A DNA stretch of 64,000 nt from Anolis sagrei (taxonomy: Eukaryota > Chordata > Lepidosauria > Squamata > Anolidae): the NCBI RefSeq assembly GCF_037176765.1, contig NC_090023.1:126799866-126863865 (forward strand), written 5' to 3'. The notes below the pieces were generated by a model. The model searched no databases. It was not told where the DNA came from and was given only the letters and a program-made list of their open reading frames with translations. A program made the translations under genes and the position numbers. Positions 50,174-61,500 of the stretch are shown piece after piece; position 1 is the first letter of the stretch; each line of letters begins with the position of its first letter.

Positions 50174-50654
50174 CAGGGTCCTGAAACTATGGCTTGCGAG
50201 ATGGATGCAGCCTACCTTTTGCCCAGCTCCCTGCTCCCACCGATCCCTAATAACTAAACAATCAATACAAAGGAAAAGCCAAAGACTTTTCCTTCTACTC
50301 CTCCATCACTTAAGAATTGCTAGAGTCACTTCTGGTGAGAAAAAAGAGGGCCTCGTCTTCCTAGCTCCCCAATGAGGCTAACTAGAAGCCACCAAGTAGG
50401 TGAGGGAAGGGGAGCAATGGGGCAGCAGAAGCATCAACTCTTCCTACTAGCTACTTGACCTCCCCAGAGTCCTCATCTTCCCCACACAAAAAAGAGCCAA
50501 AAAGAGGCAGGGAATGTGAATTCAAAGAGGGTTGGGGTTTAGGTTGGAATTCAGGTTTCTGTTTAAGTTGAGATTTGGTTTAGGACTGGGATGATTGGGA
50601 TTTGGGTTTATCTTGGATTCGGATTGATGTTCGGAACAGGATTTGTGTATGATT

Positions 50655-50960
50655 TCCCTCTTTCCCTCCCAGCCTCCTTCTGCCTCTTTCTCTCCCTTTT
50701 TCTTTTTTCCTTTGCTCTGTCTCTCCCACCCCTTTCATACTTGTTTGTGCCTGCCAAATTAGAGGACTCTGCAGCCCCTCTGAAAAACAGAAGGAAGGAA
50801 GGAAAAAGAGAAAGGAAGGATGGTAAAAGGAAATGACAAAAGAGCAAGGAAGAAGAAAAAAAGGAGGGATGGAGCAGGGGGGAAGAAAAGGCAAAGAAAA
50901 GGAGGTAGGAAAAAGAGGGAAGGAGGAAAGAAGAAAGGTAGGTAGGAAAAAGAAGGAAGG
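50655..50960. repeat. Pyrimidine tract facing a purine (GGAA)n tract
   Basis: The plus strand is C/T-rich at 50655-50735, then A/G-rich at 50785-50960 (aggaaggaaggaaaaag...). The two strands could pair or form triplex. Confidence 0.85.
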
Positions 50961-50962
50961 AC

Positions 50963-51165
50963 TAGTGTAGTGGCTTGAACCTTGGATTGTGGCTCTGAAC
51001 CTGCTGGGTGAGGACTTAGGCAAGTCGCACTCCCTCAGCTGCAGATGAAGACAAAGGCAAATCCTCTTTGAATAAATCTCAATAAGAAAACTCTTGAGAG
51101 GATCCCTTTAGGGTTGCCCTAAGTCTGAAATGACTTAAAGGTACACAACAATAGCAACAAATTAT
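50963..51165 (+). repeat. tRNA-derived squamate SINE (second family)
   Basis: tagtgtagtggcttgaacc head, gacttaggcaagtcgcactc middle, and tail ctaagtctgaaatgacttaa followed by acaacaatagcaacaa. Confidence 0.8.
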
Positions 51166-51497
51166 CTATCCACCCCCCTCCCCAGCCCCCACAGTCTGAG
51201 GGACCATGAACTGGCCCTCTGTTTAAAAAGTTTGAGGAACCCTGATCTATACAATGGCGAGAACCACTGTATACTCTCCAAATGTTGTGCAAGGCCCTCC
51301 TTACAACTGAAGACACTGTAGCTCAGCCCTTTCCTATTGCATGATTCTAAAGGACAGCACTGGCCCATGGACAACTACATGGCAACTTCTACCTTTGTCC
51401 TGTCATTCCAGTATTATCTTCCTTCTGACATGGTAGTTTGATACTTTGCTGAACATTTGCTACACAGCAAAAACTCCGAAAATGTATTTGTTAAGTT

Positions 51498-52568
51498 TTT
51501 ATTTCACTTTCGCACAAAATGGTGGTGGCATCTTGCTTTTTATAACAAACATCTCATTTTGCCCTGAGAGCTTGTTTCATATCAATGAGGAAAGCATGGA
51601 AGACTTATATTTGTGGCACAGGGTGATATAAATTCATTAAAATTCATAAAACAAAAATTCATGGAGCATCTAGGACACTGTGTGACTTTCCATAGGGGTA
51701 GAGCTGAGTGCTAATCACTGAGGAACAGAACCACACAGAAAGAAAGAAACTATTATTATAGGACGGACACATGCCTTTAAACCCATGGTTCTCAACCTGT
51801 GGGTCCCCAGGTATTTTGGCCTTCAACTCTCAGAAATCCTAACAGCTAATAAACTGGCTGGGATTTCTGGGAGTTGTAGGCCAAAACATCTGGAGAACCA
51901 AAGGTTGGGAAACTTCAGTGGCTGCTCAGGGTAGACTCATAAGTGAGAGGCAGAAGCCCCACATCTTCAATAAGAAAGATTGAGGTTTAGGTTATAGCTA
52001 GTCTGGGTGGCTCAAAGAAAGGCCGAGTTGGCCCTCCAAATTTTGACACTGATCCATTGTGGGAAACAGAATTAATTTTTAAATAGGATAAGTTTAAAAG
52101 AAAGTTACAACATCAGGACAAAGCAATATGGAATCACGATGGGCTGGAAAAGTCATACAAACTTCAAGTAGTATCTCAAGGCACTTTCCTGAGGATGCGA
52201 TGGCAGAAAAAGTAGAAGACACTAAAATAAATTAAGTATTATATGGGTGCTTTGTGCAAACACAAATTGTATGTGAATTAAAGAAAAGAAAATAGGGGTA
52301 TGTAAGACAACAGCAGTGCGGGCTTAGAGAATGTAGCACCAGAACTTGATATGACCCTGGAAACAGCAGAAGTGGGAACTTTCTCAGACTGAATGGCAAA
52401 TCCAGAGGAGAATCCGAAGGAGCACCTCCCATCAAAGCCTTGCTTATTCAAGATTCTTTTAAAAAACGTATCTGTACTGTTTACACGCCCAAAAGGTCAA
52501 CATCCACCTCCCTACCCCAATCTGGCCAGCAGTGAGCAGTTGTGCCATCAGGGCTATTTCCAATTGTC
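51498..52568 (-). other. UGGT2: UGGT2 3' UTR (tentative)
   Basis: Sequence after the HDEL stop on the minus strand. A minus-strand AATAAA lies at 51503-51498, which would give a UTR of about 1.07 kb containing the hAT-type MITE at 51785-51919. This is a guess from a single signal. Confidence 0.3.
51785..51919. mobile_element. hAT-type MITE
   Basis: atggttctcaacctgtgggt and ccaaaggttgggaaact are decayed versions of the ends of the copy at 30341-30475. Confidence 0.75.
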
Positions 52569-52591
52569 CTAAAGTTCATCATGTTTGGAAC
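52569..52591 (-). CDS. UGGT2: UGGT2 terminal micro-exon (HDEL stop)
   Basis: After a minus-strand acceptor (TATTGCAG), 23 bases read GT TCC AAA CAT GAT GAA CTT TAG. Joined to the single G left by the previous exon, this gives Gly-Ser-Lys-His-Asp-Glu-Leu-stop, so the ER-retrieval signal lies in its own tiny coding exon 2.8 kb from the previous one. The phase is exactly right, which makes chance unlikely. Confidence 0.9.
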
Positions 52592-55500
52592 CTGCAATAG
52601 AAAAATAATAATAAAGGTATAATTCATTTTGGAAATAAGAGATACTTCGCAAGACCCAGAGATTTTCATTAAATATTTTCTTAATGTCATTATCTTCAGA
52701 ATCTCCATTTTACAAATCTTGCATAACGATGATATCACAAGACATTCTGAGGACATAGAAGGGCAGGAATCACTAATTGTCCTTTCGGCTATAGTATGGT
52801 ATGCATGGGAAGAGATAGAACTACAAATTAGCTTCATGTTGCTGTTTTATTATTTTTCCAGCTTTCCCAGTACTAATGTTATTACAGTAGAGTCTTGCTT
52901 ATCCAGCATAAACGGGTCAGCAGAATGTTGGATAAGCAAAAATGTTGGATAATGAGGGATGAAGGAAAAGCCTATTAAAAGTCAAATTACATTATGATTT
53001 TACAAATTAAGCACCAAAACATGTTTTACAACAAATCAACAGAAAAAAACAGTTCAATACACAGTAATGTTATATAGTAATTACTGTATTTACGAATTTA
53101 GCACCAAAACATCGCAATGTATTAGATCTGGGCAGGAGGCAGACTGGATAATACAGAACATTGGATGAGCAATGGTTGGATAAGCGAGACTCTACTTGGT
53201 ATCCCTTCTCCATCTAAATGGTCACAATAGCTGTACAGGTTTTCAGGCCAGCTATGTACTACATATGAAGACTTTTGCAACAATTTCCCTGATGTGCCTG
53301 GGGCTGCTTCACAAACGCACCTTATCACTATAGTACTTGATATTATCCCCCCAGAAGTTGATAAACTGCAATTTCCATCATCCGTTACCACTGTCTAGGA
53401 GTAAGAGGAGGCACTGTCCAAGAGTATCTGGGAGGCACATATAGATTCATAGAGTTAGAAGAGGCCATCAAGTCCAACCCTTGCCAAGAAGCAGGAAAAC
53501 TGCATTCAAACACCCCCGACAGATGGCCATCCAGCGTCTGTTTAAAAGCCTCCAAAGAAGGAGCCTCCACCACTGTTATACACCTTTCATAGAGGTCTAT
53601 TATTGGGGTCCCATGGCTGCTCAAAACATTCCCATTGAGCCCAGCCAACAAGGCCGGTAGTTATGGATGATAGCAACTATAATCCAACATTTGGTGGACA
53701 TGTTCCTCACCCCTCTTCCAAGTGTTTCATATATAATGCTTGAAAAATCCTTCTAATAGCCCTAGTAATGAATGTCAGTCTCACCCCATATTAAAGATTA
53801 GGTAGTTAGTGGGTGCAGACTGGAAGTGAATGGCTTGCCCCATGGTGACTTAGTACATATGTTCAAGGCATGTTTATTTGAGCTTTCAATATTCACCAAG
53901 CACAGGAAGTGACTCAACTGAAAAACACCACGCTTGTAGTGATGAAAGATGACACTGTGCTTGTGGTTGTTTTATTTGTGACTCACATGTGCAAGTCGCC
54001 CTAGATTTTGAAAATACCAGGTAAATGAACTTTGCTCTCTTATATATGAACCTGTCCCAGCTAAAATAAATATGATTTAGCAAATGCTGACCTTATCTAA
54101 AACCGGCAGAACAGCAAGATCTCAATAATAAGGGCAACAGAAGATAACTTATACACAGATCTGAACTCTCTTTTGACTATAATACAGAGTAACAGTCATT
54201 TCAGGAAAAAACAACAAAATACAAGAATGGTGGCATTTAATAACAGGTGCCCAGGACTGTATTAAGCAGGAAAGAAAAATAGAGGTAGAAGAGCAACCAT
54301 AAATGAAGAGGTCAGCAGGGACAAGCAGCAGAAAACAAAAAATGGCTGTAACAGTAAAATCTGCACCAAAAGGCTTGAATAATTCCATCATAAATGAACT
54401 TTGGAAAAACAGTATTTCCAGTTCTCAGACTTGATGAAGGTACCTGATCTGCACAGAAAGGGGCAGTAAAGGGCCCCAAACATTTTTGTTCTAAAAATGA
54501 AGTAAATAGTTTATAACTTTTTAAGCTCACTAATTTATTGGTTCTTATGCTTTAACACACATTTGTTTGGATAGCAGCTGACATTTTTAAGTGCTAGCAA
54601 ATTTGGTGTCTGAGCAAGATGCTTGGGAATTCACCAGCCTTGACAAGACTTTGAATACCAATTCTTTACAATCTTTGCAGGTGGCATGGATAGAAAGCCA
54701 ATTACGGGAATCGTATTGTTTCTGAAAAGAGTGTGACTTACTTCCAAAGGGACATGATTATCATTCAGTCAGTCTTATTTCAGTCAATCATGCATTCATA
54801 TGTTTATATATCTAACCCATAACAAAAGACCTGAGTGGGGTATAGACAAAAAGGAATTTTAAAATGGCTGAAATATACATAACAGTTTAAATAATTTAAA
54901 ACAATTCAAAATCAAAGTCAGCACGACTCCAAGGTGTTGGAACAAAGAGATCCCTCAGGAGAGGACTACATACTATAAAAATTTAAAGAAAAAGAAGAGC
55001 TTCACAAGATCATGATGAATGGTTCTCATGATCAAGGTACTGAATATTTACACTTTTGTGAGCACAAGGGCTGGCTCCAGAAGAAAGCCAAGTTGACAGT
55101 GTGCTGGGGTCCAAAGCCAAAGATCACAATGCTTTCAACTGCCACTTGCAAAGAGAACCCAAGAACTCCTGGGCTGTATGAGTTGTCAGTTTTCATACTA
55201 CAAGGTGAAGGTGGCTCTCTAATGGGGCCTGAAAGACTTCCCCCCCTCCCCAAAGGGTTTTGTAAGTCAAATTCACTAAATACAGTAAATAAAGGCTCCA
55301 GGTTCTCATTTCCTCATCTCTTCCGAAATACCTTTGATGAGCTATATAATATTTCACAATGTCTCTGTGTCTTACCTGTTTGATTTGACTGTCTCGTGCC
55401 TTTCTTCTCTTTCCTCAATCGGTTTATTAGCTTCTGTATTTCAGAGTCATACTCTGACCATTCAGGAACAATCCTGATAGCAGCTTCTAGTTTGGGTTCT

Positions 55501-58500
55501 TTGGTTTTGGGGTTGTTACACTAAAAGAAAATCCAGTAAATGTAAAGTTATTTAAAGAGCAAAAAGTAGACCTTTCCATCAATTATGGATAGCATCTGTT
55601 CGGCCTGAAACCAGAATTGAGCAACACTAGGACCATTATCAGTTTCTGCAGATTCCATCACTATATTTGCTGCTTTACGGCTGGAGGAGAAAAGGCATTT
55701 TTGCTGAAAAACAAAGTATGCACCATGTATGTCTTGTTTTAAACCAGTGGTTCCCAACCTTTTTTGACCAGGGACCACTCTCTAACATTAGTACCAAAAG
55801 GGTTACAAATCAGTTTTTGGTCAACTTTAAATTTGGTTTGGTTATTTGGGGTGCTGATCCAGAAAACTGCATTAGACAGACCACATCAACTCTAGTTTCT
55901 GATACAGAACATATGCCATCCAGTAGTCATCATCTGCTCACCCACTGAAACCCATATTTAATAATCTAGAGCTAATGTGATAGTAGTAATCTTTCGTGGG
56001 TAATCAGCCTCTCTCCTCCTAACATCCCCATTGCCGCGGCACTATAAGAGGGTTTCACGAGACCAGACGCTCTTGTTGCCATGTGGTTTTGAGGCAAAGG
56101 TGTAGTAACGGTGAGGCTGCGGACCATATTTTTGTTCTTGTGGACCACTGGTGGTCCATGGACCACAGGTTGGGAACCACTGTTTAGAAGGCAATGGGTC
56201 TGCACTTCATCGGAGGTTTCTCACTTTTGCTTTGAACAATGGTTACAGTATACCAATTGCATTTCACTTTTGGCAAGGCATCTGCTTCAACCAAGCGTCA
56301 CTTTCATGGTACAGTTCTCTCATGACAGTCATTGTGGAATTCAGGAAACTCTGAGGCAAGTCATCAACTTTCCCATTTGAACAGACGACAAACATGAGCA
56401 CACAACAACCTTTGTCCCCGGCTCCCCGAACTCTATTGTTATTCATATGCACGTATACTTCAGTTCCATACACTCCAATGTAAAAAGGTAAAGGTAAAGG
56501 TTTTCCCTGACATTAAGTCTAGTTGTGTCTGGAGATGAGGTGGTGCTCATCTCCATTTCTAAGCCAAAGATCCGGTGTTGTCTATAGACACCTTCAAGGT
56601 CATGTGGCCGTCATGACTGCATGGAGTGCCATTACCTTCCCTCTAAGGCAGTACCTATTCATCTACTCACATTTGCATGTTTTCGAACTATGTTGGCAGA
56701 ACCTGGGCCTAATAGCAGGAGCTCACCACACTCTCTGGATTTGAACTGCCGACCTTTTGGTCAGCACGTTCAACAGCTCAGCAGTTTAACCCGCTGAGTC
56801 ACCAGGGGGCCCAGTGTAGCATCCTAAAAATGCACCTCAGCTGAGATCTTGAAATGAGAGGCTGCAATGTCACGATATGCACCTTTCTAGCAAAATGATT
56901 CGTATTAGGGCACTGTGGTAGAAACCCCTCCCCCTTCCTGTAGTGCAGTGACCAAACTGCTGGTTCTGGTTCCACAATGCTTGCCTAATGCTCTGCTTAC
57001 ATAATTGCTCCCTTCCCAAGAATACAAACTTTGTGCAAGTCAATGTTTATGCAATGCTAAGTCTGTTTATGATGACATAACTTCTAAATTGATTTTGTTT
57101 ACATTATTGTATTTATAGCCTGCCTTTCATATCTGCTGTGCCATATCAATCACCGTTATGCAAATGATGGGGGCAGCGGGAGGGAAAATCTACATATTAA
57201 TATTTTACTGGAGAATAGTCTGCCATGATTTTCTATGAGACAGCTGAAACATCTGGGAAGCATTATTTTATATTAAAAGAACCATCTGTCACCAGCTGCC
57301 AGAAAGCTCTATATCCCATCATTCATCTTTTTCCACAACTGGCTGGTCCCCAATCAGGTCTTTTTGTCAGCACAGAAATTTGTTAAAAGACCAAGGATGT
57401 GAATCTGGAAAAAACCCACAGGATTCTCCTTCCTAAATGGAGATCTGATAAGAAGTAGGGGAAGCCATGAGTTGTGCAGTTTCACTCTTCTTAAAAGAAA
57501 TTCATGGCTGCATCAGTTTAATCCTGTGAGTATTTTGTCCTTCTGAAGAGACCTGGGCAAATCCTCATGTTTCCATTTTCAAATTTTCTGCTCCCATGAG
57601 CCTTCTCATTTGAAAGAGGGAAGCATGGATAAAGCTACTGCCCAGTGAGTAACATCTTTCTTTTTCCTTCCATGCTGCATTAAAGATGGTCCCACAGGAT
57701 CTGTTCACTCATTGCTAGGTTCTGGGATCTCACCCAAAATGGGACTGAGCAGAAGCCTTGGGCTTTTTCCTGCCACTCACCACATTGTGGGTCAAGGATG
57801 GTTAGCCACTCTGAGTCCCTTTGGGAAGAGAGAGCGATATATAAATAAAGTTTTATATATTATATATTATAGCTGCATGGGATGGGAATTGGGTTGTCCT
57901 AGCGCACTTTAAGTACCATGTCATTCCTGGACTTCATTTATGGCTGAAGGTTGAGGGAGACAAACCACTGCATCTATACACAGTTTGGGGCAGTTCTGAA
58001 GCACAAAGTCATCTGGACACCTTGTATATGCAATATTGGAGTATTTGATAAAACCATGAGGGCTATAAAGAAGGGGACTAGGATCATATTTTCCTTCTAT
58101 TGCTCTTGACATTGGATGAATGATGAAATGCCACATTATTCACATAGAATTAGTAAGAAACAAAAACTGCAGGTTCAGAGAGAGCCTTCACCCAAACACA
58201 GGTAGGGTTTCCATAGAATCATAGAGTTGGACAACACCTTGTGGGCCATCCAGTCCAACCTCCTGCCAAGAAGCAGGAAAATCGCATTCAAAGCACTCCC
58301 AACAGATGGCCATCCAGCCTCTGTTTAAAAGCCTCCAAAAAAGGAGCCTCCTCCACACTCCAAGGAAGAGAGTTCCACTGCTGAATAGCTCTCACTGTTA
58401 GGAAGTTCTTCCTAATGTTCAGGTGGAATCTCCTTTCCTGTAGTTTGAAGCCACTATTCCGCGGTCTGTCTCCAGGCTTGCTCCCCACTTCGTATGACTT

Positions 58501-61500
58501 CCCCTCACATTTTTATACATGGGCCTCATCATGTCTCCTTTCAGCCTTCTCTTCTGCAGGCTAAACATGCCCAACTCTTTACACCGTCCCTCATAGGGCT
58601 TGTTCTCCAGAAACTTGATCGTTTTAGTTGGCCTCCTCCCATACTTCAATGAGATTCTGTACCTTTGAAACGTTTAACAAATTTGAGTGTGAGGAAATGG
58701 CCAAAGGGCATGTGAGTGAGCTCCACAGCCACCTCTGATTTTAAAATGGGTTGTTTTTCCACCAGGCAGAGAAAAAGGAAGACAGTTCTCAAGCTATCAT
58801 CATGGCATCAGAGGGTGATGAAGTGTGGTCTAAATGTACACCCTGAATGGATCGTTTTGAGGGACATGCAAGGCAGGAATATTATACACTGACTCACCAG
58901 ATCAATGGTTTTTGCCTTTTCTTTGGATTCATCATTGCACCATGTTTCACACCACAACCACTCCTGGGGAAGAGACTTAATGGCCACCTGATGGATCATG
59001 TTATTTGGAAGATCCTAAAAAAATATAAAATTGTAACATTCTCATTGGAGGAGTTCTACAATGCAAGCTGGATGCTGTAAATGACAGAATATTGCATTTC
59101 ATAACAAAACAGGGCTAGGCCATGCTACACGGAGGAGAGTGCTTCCTTTCCCCAGATGTGATACTATCGCTTTGGGAAGCAAAGGGATAGAAGTCTTTCT
59201 TTCTATATTGTTCCCATGGAAATTGATATGCAGGGCTGAGAGATGAAACCCTCAAAGTCACTCTGGTCAGCATTACTCCCGCCCTTCCACTCTAAGTCAT
59301 GTTGGAATGTGATGCATTTGCATACTTAAAAATCCCAACACAGCTTGCTGTGCATTTTCTAAGTTGTAAGGGCATGTTCCAGAAGCCTTCTCTCCTGACA
59401 TTTCGCCCACACCTATGGCAGGCATGCCCAGGGGTTATGAGGTCTGTTGGAAACTAGACACGTGAAGTTTATATATCTATCGAATAATGTCCAGGGTGGG
59501 AGAAAGAACTCTTTATCTGTTTGAGGCAAATGGGAATGTTACAATTGATCACCTTGATTAGCATTGAATTATCTTGCAGCTTCAAAGCATGGCTGCTTCC
59601 TGCCTGGGGGAATCCTTTGTTGGGAGGAGATTAGCTGTCCCTGATTGTTTCTTGTCTGGAATTCCCATTTTGCTTATGTTCCTGAAGTACCCAATTAGTT
59701 GAAACATACCTGATCTAGATTGGATAGACTGTTTGGATCCTGACTAAGTGCTTGGTATTGACCTCGGAGTCTGTCTCCTGCAGCAATCTTCCGGAACCTC
59801 TTGAGATCCACAACGTATAAAGCACTATACAAATAGGTAAGATACACAACAACATATTTTGAATAAGGTTTGCAGTGAACGATATGAGTCTTTGCAATGG
59901 CAACACAAAGCCAAAATGTTGCTCCTGTTGCCAAAAAGATACACAAAGGACTAACCATATGCATTCTATATTTGTATAGATATCACAGCCCAACCAAAAG
60001 AAATTCTTGGTGTCTTGGTTTTTAGGCCTGTTCCTGGGGTTATTTGGGGTGCTGATTCAGAAAATTGCATTGGATAGATTGCATCAGCTCTAGTTTCTCA
60101 GAAATGGTTGTCATGGTTTGCTATGGGTGAGCAGATAGTGACTGTTATATGGCATATGTTCCGTATCTCAAAATCTAGAGCTGATAGGGGGAAATGTGTG
60201 ACATTTTTGGAATCAGCATGTCAAATATACACAGAAACAGAGCTAACATTTGAAGCACCAAAATGTATGTTGGCCTTTAAATTCATTTTAATGAGACTCC
60301 TAGCACTTGCCTTTTAGTTTGTATAAATGATATGGGGACATCGTGAAGAGGAGAGAGATTGACTGCAGCTTCATGCTATTACCTGATATGATATTTTCTT
60401 TTTCCAAGATGTGAAGCCCAATAACCCGACTTCCAGAATCGATAGCCATCCATTTCTTTCCGACTGTCACAGAAGGGAGTGTAACCATACGGTGCTCCTT
60501 TCAGATTAATGTCTCTGAGTTCCTTCAAGTCGCTTCTTACAATCTAAAAGACAAGGAAAGGATGGCTTAAGACCTAATCTCTGTAACATCATGGGATGAA
60601 GGACAGAGAAAGGAGGAGCACGGAATGCAAGGACAGAGAAAAGCAAAGACAAAGCTGATTTGTGGCCATGGAAGGAAAAAGAGAAACGAAGTGGAAGAGA
60701 GAATGTCAGATACAGGAGGGGGAAAAGCAACAAGGCAGCAAGAATAAAAATGTTATGAAGATAAAGTGCTCTTTTGTTAGCAACAGTTAACTGACTATGT
60801 CACAGCAGTGAAGTGGCTTAAAGTTGGATAATTTTTGTGTTTTACATAGCTAGTCATTATTAAAAGGTAAAGCAAAGGTTTCAGTCGTGTCCGACTCTTG
60901 GGAGTGCTGCCCATCTCAATTTCTAAGCTGAAGAGCCGGCATTGCCTGTAGTCATGTGGCTGGCATGACTGCATGGAGCATCTTCACCTTCCCACAGAAG
61001 CAATAACTACTGATCTGCTCACATTTACATGAACTGCTAAGTTGGCAGAAGCTGGGACTAATGACGGGAGTTCACGCCGCTCCCTGGATTTGAATCGCCA
61101 ACCTTTCGGTCAGCAAATTCCGCAGCTCAGCGGTTTAACCCATTGCACCACCGAGGACGCATTATTATTACCAATCCTAATTAATTTAGTAGTAGTCATG
61201 GTTTTTTATTTATAAGATAAAATATACAAGATATTCATTAGTCTCCAAAAATACTGTCTACCAGTTCCTTCTTATTTATAGTTCAAACAGAGACAGAATG
61301 GCATCAAGTCCATATTTACACCATATACTGGATGATTTTTTTACTTGATCATTTGTCTCTCTCTTCCATTTTGATCAAGAGAACAACTGCCACACAATAT
61401 TTGTTCTAAGGTGGTTGTTGTTGTTTTTATTATTATTATTATTATTATTGCACACACCCCACTTTTTCTCTCCAAAAAAGACACTCAAAGTGGCTTATAG

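Larger units (their letters stand above)
50174..51247. mobile_element. hAT-like element with internal tract and SINE
   Basis: The left end tcagggtcctgaaactatgg and right end aaaagtttgaggaaccctg fit a common reptile hAT. Inner words before the right end (cccccacagtctgagggacc) also fit. A pyrimidine-then-purine tract and a SINE lie inside. Confidence 0.6.

Noticed and set aside
50580-51023. 147-codon minus frame rich in Ser, Phe and Pro
   Set aside because: It comes from the purine tract and is low complexity, not a protein.
52481-52837. 118-codon minus frame over the last UGGT2 exon
   Set aside because: Wrong frame. The correct phase gives HDEL-stop from 23 bases only.
55742-56183. Possible host exon within the UGGT2 intron
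   Set aside because: Bounded by perfect hAT terminal repeats and partly repeated at 60037-60200.
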